Notes: generated by a model from the letters alone, not told the origin. 64,000 nt of DNA from Sepioteuthis lessoniana (GCA_963585895.1 OY757904.1:157266076-157330075), one strand, 5' to 3'; counted from the first letter of the stretch, positions 20,881 through 32,194 are shown. Numbers and translations are program-made.

Positions 20881-21787
20881 TACGAGGATAATTAAATACG
20901 TTTCCAGACTTTTTTCGTTTGGGCACTTTTATTATTAGCACACGCATGAAACTCTAGTCTCCTTCGAAGTAATCTCCTCCAACTGCAATGCACTTGTTGG
21001 ACCGTTCCAACATCTTCTGGAAGGCCCCATGGAAGTCCTCTTGTGTGAGCATGTCAATGACCTTCGTCACAGCCTCTTTCATCTCCTCAATTGTCTCATA
21101 ACAACAGGCTTTGAGCTTAGGGAATAACCAAAAGTCACAGGGAGCAATCTCTGGACTATAGGGAGGCTGAGGAAGTGTCTTGATGCTCATCTTGGTCAAA
21201 TAGTCTGTTACAAGCATGGAGTTATGGACTGCTGCATTGTCCTGGTGGAAATACCACTGACCCAATATGAAGAGTGCTGGCCTCTTCCGACGGAATCTCT
21301 TCCTGAACTCCCTTAGAACCTCAACATAGTAACCCTAACCCTAACCCTTTGGCCAATCAACTCTGGTGTATTGACTTCCTTACTCCCCCCAACTCTCATC
21401 ATCCCTCACAGACTCCCTGCCTTCCTTGAATCTCTTATGCCACTCAAAAACTGATACTCGATTCATGCAAGATGCTCCAAAAGCAGTTTGAAGCATTGCA
21501 TACGTTTCTGTTGCATTTTTTCCAATTTTAAAACACAACTTTATTGCATATTGTTCTTCTAAAGTGTCCTCACGTCCAGATTGCATTTTTGAAATTCACC
21601 AGCTGTGACAATCAGGCTTTAGTAGGGTGTATTCCAATTGCTGCTCTAGCTGTTCATTTGAACGTAGAATCATATAAATTGGTCAGACATCTCATAAGAT
21701 GTATAGCAATACGATACTGAATTCTCAAGAGTCTACGACAATTTTAATGCCTGTACAAAAAAGTCTGGAAATTTATTGAAGGCACCA
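20881..21787 (-). mobile_element. Internally deleted mariner, copy 2
   Basis: Terminal inverted repeats contain GTTTCCAGACTTTTTTCG at the left and AAAAAGTCTGGAAATTTATT at the right. The layout is the same as at 6002 and 61118, with the deletion join near 21335-21355 reading TAACCCTAACCCTAACCC. Of the three copies, this one preserves the two halves of the transposase gene best. Confidence 0.88.
20954..21586 (-). pseudogene. Mariner transposase remnant (copy 2)
   Basis: The N-terminal half starts at the ATG at 21586 and encodes 68 residues, including ASCMNRVSVFEWHKRFKEGR, the mariner DNA-binding helix-turn-helix and its linker. After the deletion the frame resumes with YYVEVLREF-type sequence and continues as HQDNAAVHNSMLVTDYLTKM, then PYSPEIAPCDFWLFPKL, ending GGDYFEGD at 20954. 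The last two catalytic aspartates (HQDN and the D of APCD) remain. The first is lost with roughly 130 deleted codons (a full protein is about 345 residues). It cannot be an active transposase. Confidence 0.85.
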
Positions 21788-22023
21788 CATATCTTCTTTC
21801 CTCTTTCAAGCTATTTCATAACTGCATTCACTCAGAACGTTTTTTGTTTTTTATCTTAAGAACTGCTGTACATAGCATTTGCTGTCTTCCAGAAAATTTA
21901 AATAATTTTTCATTGAAAACCAGAATACGTAAAAACCTAATATTACAAAATCTGCTGGGAACAATGAGCGAGTGAAACTTAAACTGTGATAATTTTTGTC
22001 TCATTGCCAAGGTTTGGTTAGGT

Positions 22024-22253
22024 TTCATTATTTAATTGTATATCAACCTTTGTAGGTTATTTAATGCCAAAGCTATTCTCCCAGAAGAACAGTAATGGTA
22101 CTATTTAATCCATAGCTGAAGGGATAAGGGGGTTCATAGCTTTCCCAAGGGTATTTGTCGGAAAGTGAACGTCATACCGCGGCTGGAGTTCGAACTCGCT
22201 TACTACGATTTCGCAGTCCGTCGCATTAACCATTACACCACGAGGACACCTCT
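22024..22253 (-). mobile_element. S1 SINE
   Basis: Nearly complete. The tRNA-like head at the right end reads, on the minus strand, GTGTCCTCGTGGTGTAATGG with a box B GAGTTCGAACTCC. The core CCCTTGGGAAAG follows, and the tail contains GGTTGATAT. The plus strand therefore shows ATATCAACCTTTGTAGG first. Confidence 0.85.
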
Positions 22254-22875
22254 TCATTGCTAAAGAAACGAGTGGTTCAGCGTCATCCTGATGAAATATT
22301 ACGAAATTTATTGCGAGTAAGTACGGGCTTTGTGATTATTTAAATCAATTGTTTGGTTGTCTGGATGAAACTCAAAGGGGAAGACTCCCAACTAATATCA
22401 CCCACTGGACATACAATAACACCTTCTTTGGATGTAGACTGACTTTTTATTGTATTAGTAGTTTATTCTTCTTACCCCCATCATATCTTATGTTTCCCAT
22501 TGTTTTAAACTTTTCATCGCACGTCACAATTTGTTTGAAAAACAGAACCTTTAAACAAAGTATTGTTTTTCGTGCGAATAGCTTACACTGGTGGGCAAAA
22601 TAATGAGCATTCGTTTCTTTTTGCTACTTTTTGTATGGCACTTTAGTAATTAGATTTGAAATTTTCAGTGGAATTTTTTTCTATTTTCAGAACTTAATTG
22701 TAATAAAGTACTTAGAGTTTAAATTGAAAAGGTTACTGAAGAAGAAATGTCTGCAACTTAATGAAAAAAACTTTTAAAAACAAAATTATAGGAATGAGAT
22801 AAAATGGGAGGCAATATAAACCGATTTTTGATATGTTAAGAAGTGAAAACATATAGACTTCCTCACTGGGAAAAG

Positions 22876-23104
22876 GTGTCCTCGTGGTGTAATGTTTAAA
22901 GCGATGGATTGCGAAATCGTAATAAGCGAGTTCGAACTCCAATCGCGCTATTAAGTTCACTTTCGGACAAATACCCTTGGGAAAGGTATGAACCCCCTTA
23001 TCCTCCCTGTTATGGATTAAATAGTACCGCTACTTTTCTTCTAGGAGAATAGCTTTGGCATTAAATAACCTACAAAGGTCGATATGCCATTAAACAAAGA
23101 AACC
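22876..23104 (+). mobile_element. S1 SINE nested in Tc1
   Basis: Full head-to-tail copy: GTGTCCTCGTGGTGTAATG, box B GAGTTCGAACTCC, tail GGTCGATATGCCATTAAACA. Flanks CCTCACTGGGAAAA and CCTCAATGTGAAAA resemble a worn 14-bp TSD. Confidence 0.85.
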
Positions 23105-23229
23105 AAACCTAACCTCAATGTGAAAAGAGTTGGTATAAATTTCACTAAAACTGGTTCTAATACAAGAAAATGTTTTCTGATTGGCTAATAAAAACGTAGG
23201 GACCAACGAATAAGATGTGTTTCTCTTAG

Positions 23230-23875
23230 AAAGAGAAAGAAAACCCAGACAAATTTGGCTAAAAAGTTCAAAACTAGTGATGAGAATACTCTATCTTAAA
23301 GAACTATCACAAGAAGGCTTAAAGAAAATGGAATTATGTCCAAAATATTGGTTAAGAAGCTTTAGTTATAAAAAAGAATGTCATTGACATATTAGATTTT
23401 GCAGTAGAATATTGTATTTTTGACACAAAGTGGTTTGAGATCATAATATGGTCAGATAAATCAAGATCTAATCATTATTGTGATTCTCCATAATGTTATC
23501 TTAAAATATCAGTTGAAAAATTATTGCCAGAATGTTTGAAAACAATGGTTAAACTTGGAAATGGTGGAATAATCGTGTGGGGAGCTATCTTGTCTTCTGG
23601 ATTTGGTGAACTAATTCAATGCAATGATACTAAAAAATACATTAGTATTCTTGAAAAAGTACTACCACCAACTATTGACAAACTGTTCTCTTTGGTAAAT
23701 AAAGAAAATATCATTTTCAACATGACAGCACACTTTCTCATACTGCTAAATTAATAAAAAAGTGGTTTTCTGAAAACTCATTACAAGTGATGTTATGGCC
23801 TGGACAAAGTCTAGATTTAAATCCTATTAAAGATATTTCAGAATTTAATAAAACAAAGGCTGGCCTGTAAGATGC
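23230..23875 (+). pseudogene. Tc1 transposase pseudogene
   Basis: Frame pieces in order are IIWSDKSRSNHY (first catalytic Asp block, WSDE in relatives), then a stop, then KLGNGGIIVWGAILSSGFGE. A frameshift near 23720 leads to DSTLSHTAKLIKKWFSENSL and WPGQSLDLNPIKD. In Tc1 proteins (DD34E) the last block is SPDLNPIENLW, with the catalytic Glu after NPI. Here that residue is Lys. Stops, a frameshift and a lost catalytic residue make it dead. Confidence 0.8.
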
Positions 23876-24058
23876 TTTTTAAGGAAGATACGGTGTGAGA
23901 AGCAATTAAGAATGAGTGGGAAAACATTTCTATTTCCCAAGATATTCCATGGTAAAGCCCTCCCATATAAAAAAAAAAGGACTTAATGTCTACATATTAA
24001 ATGTCTTGTTTTCTATTTTTCGTACCTATGTCAACTAGTCTTTGAAAAAACAATTAAT

Positions 24059-24496
24059 ATGACCCAGGCAGCGGTCACATCGATACTGCTATACGGGTGC
24101 ACAACATGGACGCTAACAAAGCGGCTGGAGAAGAAGCTAGACGGCAATTACACAAGAATGCTGCGTGCAATCTTGAACAAGTCCTGGCGGCAACACCCCA
24201 CAAGACACCAACTGTACGGCCACCTGCCTCCTATCACGAAAACTATTCAAGTTAGACGAACCAGACATGCAGGACACTACACTGCTGGAGAAGCAGGGAC
24301 GAATTCATAAGAGATGTACTCTTATGGACCCCCACACATGGCCGTGCAAAAGCAGGACGACCAGCACAAACATACATTCAGCAGCTATGTGAGGATACGG
24401 GATGTTGTCCTGAAGACCTGCCTAGTGCGATGAACGATAGGGAGGAGTGGCGAGAGAGGATCAGTGATATCCGTGCTACCAGCGCGACATGATGAT
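24059..24496 (+). pseudogene. LINE-A C-terminal region with (ATG)n tail
   Basis: Starts at AAVTSILLYGCTTWTLTKR and continues through LEKKLDGNYTRMLRAILNKS, then RRTRHAGH. A 5-bp insertion near 24275 shifts the frame. The rest resumes in another frame as DVLLWTPTHGRAKAGRPAQT to WRERISDIRATSAT, then stop and CATGATGATG. This is the segment after the reverse-transcriptase active site; the catalytic part is absent (5' truncated). It directly abuts the Tc1 relic. Confidence 0.85.
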
Positions 24497-24499
24497 GTA

Positions 24500-24985
24500 T
24501 GTGAATGTCACGCATCAAAGTGACACGCACAATTGATCTAGTGCACATGGTTTATAATTGTTGAGTAGAATATTTTTCTGCGTGTTGGTTACTTCCGGTT
24601 TTATGTAAGGTTGATTGTTCCAAAATAATGGTTCTTATAACTCGCTATTAATCTCAACAAGTGTTCTCTGCTGTTGGGTATCGTTCAGCTAAAACTGATC
24701 ACTCGATAATTCTCATTATCTTTTATATTAATACACAATTTTTTTTGGTTTATATCTGAGACCCATTTTTAAATTTCTTAAAGTAAAAAAATCTAAAAGA
24801 CGTAAAATGTTTCTTTTCTTCCATTTTAAGTATTAGAATCCACAAAAAATCACCAAATTTGCCTTTAATATATGTACGCTGATATGACAACTGTGAAAAG
24901 CGATCATTTTGAATGTATTTTATCAAATCTAACCTGTCTTATGCCATCTATTAACTTTGGACGAAGTTTGTACGCTAACCGACTG
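24500..24985. other. Unassigned AT-rich DNA
   Basis: No supported feature. Confidence 0.5.
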
Positions 24986-24989
24986 TAGG

Positions 24990-25180
24990 AGAGTCCCCGT
25001 GGTGTAGTGGATGGACAGCGGCCTCAAGGTAAACGGGTTCGAATACTAGTCTCGCCATTATGTTTACTTTCGGATTAATACCCTTGGGGAATGTGTGAAT
25101 TCCCTTATTCCCTCTTCCCAATTATTGGTTAAATAGTACCACGGATGGCTTTGGAATTAGAACGTTGATATGCCACAAAG
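24990..25180 (+). mobile_element. S1-type SINE variant
   Basis: Head GAGTCCCCGTGGTGTAGTGG, box B ACGGGTTCGAATACT, then the CCCTTGGGGAATGTGTGAAT core and a short tail with GTTGATATGCCACAAAG. Confidence 0.8.
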
Positions 25181-25459
25181 AAAGCTACTCGATAACGTTT
25201 TGCAATTAATATATTCGCACAAAAAAGAGAATACATTTTTGCGGGCTTTCACATTGAGCCATTTTTGTATTGTACCCCTTAATCATGCAGAGGTCATTAA
25301 ACGCATAACTTTGCGAATAAATCAATTTACAGTCAAATTTAAGATTGAAAGATGATTTCATAGGGTCTGTGTCCGAAATGAATGTCAGTCATCCAAATTC
25401 TTGGTACAATAGAGAAAACTTAGATGTTAATCAAAATTCTTCACGCATTCCTAAACACG

Positions 25460-25760
25460 TGGCTTAGCATTAATGTTAGGATTTATTCGGCCTCCCACCA
25501 GGCCAGATTTGACCAAAGGTCACTTTAACATGGGAGATCACGTACAAACGTGCAAATTGGGACTCATACGTAACCATCACAAAAATGCTAGGTCCTCTAA
25601 GAAGTCCCCTTTAAGTGCAACTCAGGCGCCAACCCTGCTATGCATGTATTGCTTGGGGAGAAGGCTCTCTGGGACCTGGTGATCAACTTGATAATACCCA
25701 CCCATCGTGAATGCCAGTTGCCCCTCAGGAAAGCAAACGCGAGCAGCTCATGTTATTCAT
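25460..25760. mobile_element. Unnamed dispersed repeat, copy 1
   Basis: TGGGGAGAAGGCTCTCTGGG...CCTGGTGATCAACTT is shared with 58255-58440. GC-richer than its surroundings. Class unknown, and direction not assigned. Confidence 0.35.
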
Positions 25761-25879
25761 ATAAAGTTTAGCATTAATTTTAATTAGAATCCTTCACTTT
25801 TCCCTAAACATGTGGTTTAGAATTATGCTGATGGAAATATTAAGTTTGCTGGTATAATTTGTGCAAAATCAAATGGGTA

Positions 25880-26100
25880 GAGTGTTCGCTAATGTCCCGT
25901 GTCATACCAAAGACTTTTAAAATGGTACTTGATACCGCCTTGCTAAACACTCAACAATATAAGGTACGTATCAAGAGTAAAGTGGAAAAGTCCAGGGAAA
26001 GGAGTAGCGCCCTCCCCTATACCACGGTGTAGTAGCTATTGAAAAGGGATCCTTCTGGTCGCCCTCGACTAAAGGGAGACAACTTTACTTACTTACTTAT
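25880..26100 (+). mobile_element. S3 SINE
   Basis: Head partly lost (GGGTAGAGTGTTCGCTAATG). The body includes CCTTGCTAAACACTCAACAA, and the tail is ACTTTACTTACTTACTTA. Confidence 0.8.
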
Positions 26101-26104
26101 TTCT

Positions 26105-26795
26105 CTTTTTAAAAAATCTCACTAGGATTTACTTGCCGGTTCACGGTCCCATTAAATTTCTCTTCGCATTTTAGGGCCCAGGTCACAAACTTTTGGATTT
26201 CGTCTTTTATTCTACCATTCTACAGTTTGATTTTACACTGCCACAAAACAGGAAACACAAGTAGAAAGAGAACGATGTGCCAATTTCCCTCAGAAGGGCC
26301 TGGGGAAAGGCCTGTCTTCAGTCTGCTATGAAAATAGCTCCGGAAAAATGTTTGCATATCAACTCCTCCTCCTCTTTCTGTTGCTGCTGCTGCTGCTGAA
26401 AATATGCTACTTCAGTCATCAACCAAAACGTTTATATATACATCGGTACTTCAATAAATGGCGGGAAAAGTATTTACTTTACTCGACATTTATTTATTCA
26501 TTTATCAACATTATCTTGTTTCTTATTCATTTGTACAATACATCTTAATTCATTTGTAAAATAACGGTGGAGAATACGGTGGAGATGCTTAAAAGTTCTC
26601 TGACCAAGAAACGAATGACGTAAATCAAAGAAACGAAAATGATTCTTCACATATTTACCTCATAGTTCAAATACGTGACATATCAAGTTTCTTTAACAAT
26701 TAAGAATAATTCAATACAACAAAAAAAACTCTCTTTTTTTGAAAAAAACAACAACTTAGTTTCAATTCCATCCATCGAATGTTGATATTATTTGT
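26105..26795. other. Unassigned region
   Basis: Contains a short (TGC)n stretch near 26381-26398. No gene recognised. Confidence 0.4.
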
Positions 26796-26799
26796 AGCG

Positions 26800-27045
26800 C
26801 TCGTGGTGTAATCATTATCGTCGTAGGAAATGGACACAGCAACACGATTTCAAATCATGGACTATGCTGATTGTATCTAGCGTAACAAAGGTAGGCATCC
26901 AACAATTATCTCTACGGCCATAGATAGTAATACAGACTCTTTAACTTTGGTAGGCAACCGGTCTGAGAAGGAAAATTCTGATTTGAAACCTCTGCCAAAA
27001 ATTGACCTTGTGTCACATCCTGATCGGGCGGAAGGGTTGAGTAAA
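26800..27045 (+). mobile_element. S2 SINE
   Basis: Worn copy with the head CTCGTGGTGTAATCATTATC and the end GGGCGGAAGGGTTGAGTAAA. Confidence 0.75.
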
Positions 27046-27199
27046 TACATTCATTATACAGTGAAAATTTCAGATCAAAGTAGCTAAACAGATGTGTGCG
27101 TTCAAACTCGTTTATACCACACATTTCTTTTCTTTCTTTCTTTTTTCTTTTTTTTTTTTTTTCTCTCAATGTTCAAATATTCTTTTTGTTTATATACTT

Positions 27200-27470
27200 T
27201 GTCCTGTATTTTCCCAACCAACACAGGCAGTATATTACTCAAGATCTATTTTTAAGCGGAGTGAAGCTGGTTTGAATTAAGAGTTTTTCTTCTTTTAGAT
27301 CGATTACCAAACCAAAACTAAAGAATAAAGTCTACATTGACTGTTTACCCATAGTTAGGGAAGAACAGATTTATGCCTTTCCCAAAAGAATAAGCGCAAA
27401 ATAAAACCGCAACAACCTCGCCCAGGATTTGAACGTGAATCACCGAGTCCATTTCCTATGACAATAACTC
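27200..27470 (-). mobile_element. S2 SINE, worn
   Basis: Minus-strand copy: TTTTTAAGCGGAGTGAAGCT near 27248, and a head near CCAGGATTTGAACGTG and TTTCCTATGACAATAAC. It lies inverted relative to the copy at 26800, with a pyrimidine run between them. Confidence 0.65.
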
Positions 27471-27594
27471 ATTTGCTAAGCGTTTGTATAATTTGGTAAA
27501 CTTATGAATCAGTTAAAACATCAAATTGTTATAAAACTAACAATAAAGTATACTTACAAAACAATAAAAATCCATATTATTTTACACAGGTTGA

Positions 27595-27865
27595 TTTATT
27601 TTAGCATGTCAATGCTACCTGGGTTATTTTATACCATGAGATTAGGAAATTGCATTTATTGTACGTTTATTTTTTTCATTTTTGTGCAGTTGTTTCTACA
27701 TAGATTCTTTTGCACACGATCGTATCGAATACTAATATTTTTTAAATAGATATATTTGACTCCCATAGATGAGACCCTAACAAGTACTGCCACACCGGGT
27801 CATAATAGACCTGGGAGCCTTACCATCTGATGCAGATTAGTGCTATACCCAGGAAACCTTTTTTT
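27595..27865 (-). mobile_element. Composite retroposon, variant subfamily
   Basis: Tail TTTTAGCATGTCAATGCTAC, then the variant spacer with CACACGATCGTATCGAATAC, then the head start ATAGATGAGACCCTAACAAG and part of the head. Confidence 0.6.
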
Positions 27866-27869
27866 TTTT

Positions 27870-28490
27870 GTAGGAGACTTACCCTTGTGCAAGAGACACA
27901 ATCACCGACTGGACAAGTTTTTACAAGTGTTTTTGAAAAGAATATTTACTAATTACTGTGTGTCTTTGTATTTCCACCCATGACATTGGTCATAATATTC
28001 TCTGTAAGTGTTTATTTCCCATTTAAACATAGACTCGTCGATATGAAAGCGACTTTAAGATGTTTCTTCACCTTTTAAACCAATTCAGGCAGTTTTAGAA
28101 TTTTTCATTAATTTGGCACGCATTCTAAAAATTATGGATGATTTTTAAACACGTTGCTGTACGAAATTCCGAGGATTTGCCCGGTTGAAAAAAATGTATG
28201 ACCTTACACATTACACAGTAAACTTTATTAATGACAAACTTCATTTAACACAATGACTATTCTTCTTTAATAGGAATAATTTATTGAGTGCCGTTTACAG
28301 TGACCTTGTCAGATAACAGGTACGAAAAATACACAATGAAGAATTAATGTCTTTCAAACAGTTTAATAATTAAGTTTGCTGGCATTGTGATCGTTTTTTC
28401 TTATCAATTATTTAACGACATATGAAACAGACGCCAAAACTTGAAAAGAGGGGAAATATTTTGATAGAAAACGAAGCTGAGGTATTCAAA
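27870..28490. other. Unassigned AT-rich DNA
   Basis: No supported feature. Confidence 0.5.
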
Positions 28491-28498
28491 GCTAACCG

Positions 28499-28617
<119 letters not shown>

Positions 28618-28619
28618 AG

Positions 28620-29780
28620 TAGTGACTCTAGGTCATAAAAGTTACTCGGGTTCATATTTTTGATATAATTTACTCTATAAGAAGTGTCAGGATTCATGAA
28701 CATTTTTTTAAATATAGTGAATCTCATTTTTTCTATCCTTTAATTTTTTTCTCCCAGTCCTATCAACTATCCAAAATTCCAGCTCGAAATATGTTAAAAT
28801 TCACGTAGATCAGACCAACGTCTTTTTAGACGCACTCACCTGTTAGAGCAAAATTGCTTTTTATGTAATAAAAAAAAATAAAAAACTGACTTTTTAACAT
28901 TCAACTACATTTTTTCCAATACAATTCATCCAATTTTTTGGCCTGTGCAGTTTTGCACGACCAATTCTTGACAACTGACCATTCTACAAAAACAAAACGA
29001 TATTTTCTCCTTATTGTATCTTTTAAAACAAATTTCTTTGACCCAGGTCAAATGCCTGTCTCAGTCGTCACTAGAATCTTTGATTTTAACCGTTCACTGT
29101 CTGGGTCAGCGGAACAGACCACAGACCCATATACAGACACAGATACACAAGTACACATAAACACACACATAGGTTAGATGAGGCTCGATTCTTTTACACC
29201 TGATTTTGTAGGATTAAAATTCCTTCATTTGATATTATAATAAACAGGAAAAAAATATTTACTCTCAAATTTTAGCAAAGTTTAAATAAAAATATATCGT
29301 CTGAAAAATGGGAAGTAAAACACATTGGAATTTTTAAAAGATTTTTTCCATAAGAAATTTTATCGTTTTAGTCATGTTATTAGAAGGATTTCGTTTCTTT
29401 TTCTGGGGATGATTTTCATGGTTCCGAAATAACTAGCCACGTTCTTTTTTTTTCTTTGTATACCATTATTACGAACAAAAAAATTATCAAAATCAACATT
29501 TTACGGCATGAAAAAAAAAAAACAATGTCATAAAATTTAGGGAGTAAAAATTATTCATAATAGTTCCAGTTAGAAAGTTCAGCACAACCAAAATGCGAAG
29601 AATGAATAATTTGCTTGGAGAAAACATTTATTCCTTCAAAATATGTCGAGTTGAGAGAATAGCACTTCAGGTTGTGGTCAAAAAAGTCTATTCTCAGACT
29701 CTGCATGAAGAATGACGATGACTCTGGAGTAAGATGTACGACTGACATAAAGTTCGATCCCAGTTTGAAGCATCCCGCGG
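28620..29780. other. Unassigned region
   Basis: AT-rich, without recognised coding or repeat sequence. The part from about 29640 leads directly into the hammerhead at 29787 and may belong to the same element, but no second copy of it exists in the window. Confidence 0.4.
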
Positions 29781-29786
29781 ATCTGG

Positions 29787-29829
29787 CCATACTGAAGAGT
29801 TGCGAGACAACGAAACAGCCTGTCTGGGG
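29787..29829 (+). ncRNA. Type I hammerhead ribozyme candidate, copy 2
   Basis: In order: CCATA (stem I, 5' side), CTGAAGA core at 29792-29798, stem II GTTG / CAAC closed by loop CGAGA, GAAA at 29812-29815, stem III ACA / TGT closed by GCC, the cleavage triplet GTC ending at 29824, then TGGGG (stem I, 3' side). All invariant core bases of the family (C3 U4 G5 A6 N7 G8 A9, G12 A13 A14, A15.1-U16.1, H17) are present. Stem I has one G-U pair and one A-G mismatch, so this copy may be weaker than the one at 45929. Stem II differs from that copy by a compensated pair (G-C for C-G). ATGACAATATA and a (TA)n run follow. Confidence 0.7.
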
Positions 29830-29843
29830 ATGACAATATACAT

Positions 29844-29848
<5 letters not shown>

Positions 29849-29902
<54 letters not shown>
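29849..29902. repeat. (TA)n microsatellite 3' of the ribozyme
   Basis: About 26 TA units, starting about 20 bases after the ribozyme. A further AT-rich, unassigned stretch follows to 30400. Confidence 0.95.
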
Positions 29903-29905
<3 letters not shown>

Positions 29906-30404
29906 ACCCATGAAGCTGTTGGGCTATATTTAAAATCGTGGTCCCGGATGATATTAATGCTTCTATTTAGGAAGGGGTGAATGATTCTAATTAATTTCTC
30001 AGCTATCTCCATTATAACAAGAATTTTGATGATTGTCTGTCAGTCTGAATGCAAATTACGAATGCAAATTGTTCAGTTGAAAATTTGACTGGAAATTGCT
30101 TTATTTTCTATGTTATGAATTTAACAACCTCTCTATGGTTATGGCATGTGACACAAAGTCAGCTTAGAATTAGTACCCCGCAAGAAGCAAATCTTCTGGG
30201 ATGGATAGGGCAGGGACAAACATTTTCTGGTGTCCGGCAGTAAATTCCACCCTTTCTCCTTTTACGCAATAGAAGAAGTGGTTACTTGAAGTGACAGACT
30301 TCTTAAACTGGACTTAGTAAATTCGCAAATAATTATTTAATATATAAATAGGTTAATTGAAAATTTTATTTAAACAACAGAAAATTTATATTTTTACGTC
30401 ATTA

Positions 30405-30625
30405 GAAGGGGTGTAATAGTTTAAAGCGTTGGACAAGGGAATCGTTGTAAGCGAGTTCGAACTCCAGTCGCGCTATTACGTTCACTTTCGTACAAATACC
30501 CTTGGGAAAGGTATGAACCCCCTTATCCCCCCAGCAATGGGTTAAATAGTACCACTACTGTTCTTCTTAAAGGATAGATATGTCATTGAATAACCCTTGA
30601 ACGTTGATATGCCAACAAATAAACA
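30405..30625 (+). mobile_element. S1 SINE
   Basis: Head AAGGGGTGTAATAGTTTAAA, box B GAGTTCGAACTCC, core CCCTTGGGAAAGGTATGAAC, tail GTTGATATGCCAACAAATAA. Confidence 0.85.
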
Positions 30626-30629
30626 AGTT

Positions 30630-31190
30630 ATTAAAAGGGTCCAATGAACAAATCATCAATAGTTAGCATTTTTTAAAATAAATATTGAATGTTGAATCGA
30701 ATCTTATTTTTGTTAGACGAGTCCATTTCATAGAAAAAAACAAAACTTTATTGCTGACTTTCCTGGCGGGAAATTATTGCCTTTTACATTGATGATTTTT
30801 ATTGTATTTCATTGATAATAATCCTCATAACGTTTTATTAAGATTAGTATACTGTATTTTGACACATAGAAGTAGATGATAATGCCTATGAAACATGTCT
30901 GTGGTTGTGTCAATGTCCAAGACTGTCTCAGTATAAAAATGGATTAAATGTTGTGGTTTGAAGTAGCTCCACCAACCATTGTGTTTCGTCCACTTTCAAT
31001 ATCTTATTCTAGTGATATTTCCCATAAGTACTTGGGGACACAACTTTCTATTGAGGCGTTTTTGTTAAGTTCAGATGTTCTTTTAGCTTAAATACTTCAG
31101 TATTTTATGAATCAGATATAAAATCAAATCGTTATAAAATCAAATACGAACTGTTGTCACAAAGCAATAGCAATTCACATGCGAGAATTA
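30630..31190. other. Unassigned AT-rich DNA
   Basis: No supported feature. Confidence 0.5.
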
Positions 31191-31195
31191 ATTTT

Positions 31196-31385
31196 TCATT
31201 TATTGCGAACTTTTTGTCCTCATCTTGGTAGTTTTTTTTTTGTTGTTTCTTCTTTCACTACGTTTCGGCCAAATTTCACCTCTGGCCTTCTTCAATTCTG
31301 AAATTTGGCCGAAACGTAGTGAAGAAGAAACAACACAAAAACTACCAAGATGAGGACAAAAAGTCCGCAATAAATAAAGATTAAT
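31196..31385. repeat. ~85-bp-arm palindrome built from the GAAACG relic
   Basis: The left arm (31196-31281) and right arm (about 31300-31385) are near-perfect reverse complements around a ~20-bp centre. Each arm, read outward, contains TTTGGCCGAAACGTAGTG, an A-rich stretch, then AAGATGAGGACAAAAAGT. These are the same two blocks seen at 2620-2705 and 33695-33785. The centre supplies GAAGAAGGCCAGAGG on the minus strand. A transcript would fold into one long hairpin. Confidence 0.85.
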
Positions 31386-31739
31386 TCTCAGATTAAGAAG
31401 CCTCATCTCAAAAGGATTCCCAATAAAGAGAATTCATATGTTTTTACGTAAGTTTTTGGATAAAATATGTGACTAACAATTGTGTGGCTTAGTATCTCCG
31501 CTAATGATGTTGTACAGATGTTGTCTATGTACTCAAGTTTGTCTGTTTGTTCACACATTTCTCAATGAATTTTAATGATAATTTGTGGATGAGTTAATCA
31601 AGGGTCAAGTTTTGGGGTGAATGCATTGAAATGAACTTTTGTATTTATTAAAAGTTGTAGATAGAAAATTTACAAAATCTTTCAGCAATTCGAATAATTG
31701 TAAATATTCTGTTATTTTTGTGGTGCATTACTACTCATG

Positions 31740-31798
31740 AGGTTGGTTGATTGGTTGGTTGGTTGGTACGGCATATCAATCCTTGTGGGTTATTTAAT
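31740..31798 (-). mobile_element. S1/composite tail fragment
   Basis: (GGTT)n followed by ACGGCATATCAATCCTTGTG and GGTTATTTAATG: a 5'-truncated tail, broken by the S2 copy that follows. Unassigned AT-rich DNA (31390-31735) precedes it. Confidence 0.6.
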
Positions 31799-32093
31799 GT
31801 CTATACCTGTGGTGTAATGGTTATCGTCGTATGAAATAGACACGGCGACTCAAGTTTAAATCCTGGACGAGAATGATTGCATTTTACATAGAACGAATAC
31901 CCTTGGGAAAGGTATGAATCCAATTATTCTCCCTCCAGCTATGTGTAAATAGTAGGGCAAACTAGGTCCCTCACCCTTGGTGAGGCAATTAGTCTTGGAG
32001 AAGGAAAACTCTGAATTCAAACCTGTTAAACTCCGCTTAAAAATTGACTTTGTGTCATATCCTGCCCGAACGGAGGGGTTGGGTAAATAGGAT
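31799..32093 (+). mobile_element. S2 SINE
   Basis: Complete: head CTGTGGTGTAATGGTTATCG, box-B-like CAAGTTTAAATCCTGG, core CCCTTGGGAAAGGTATGAAT, end GAACGGAGGGGTTGGGTAAA. Confidence 0.88.
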
Positions 32094-32094
32094 A

Positions 32095-32156
32095 TAAATA
32101 TATATATATAAATATATACATATATATATATATATGGATATATATATATATGTATA

Positions 32157-32192
<36 letters not shown>
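32095..32192. repeat. (TA)n(TG)n microsatellite with variants
   Basis: Imperfect TATA runs ending in about 15 TG units, directly after the S2 tail. Confidence 0.95.

Positions 32193-32194
<2 letters not shown>

Larger units (their letters stand above)
22590..24050 (+). mobile_element. Degraded Tc1-like transposon
   Basis: It opens with the Tc1-type end CACTGGTGGGCAAAATAATG and includes transposase remnants from about 23105 to 23870. An S1 SINE is inserted at 22876-23104. The right end is not clear; an A-rich stretch and LINE-A sequence begin by 24059. Confidence 0.7.

Noticed and set aside
21335..21355. Interstitial telomere array
   Set aside because: Only three CCCTAA units at a mariner deletion join; reported as a junction feature instead.
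22876..22950. tRNA gene
   Set aside because: Box A/B-like sequence belongs to the head of a dispersed SINE; no cloverleaf closes and there are many copies with SINE bodies.
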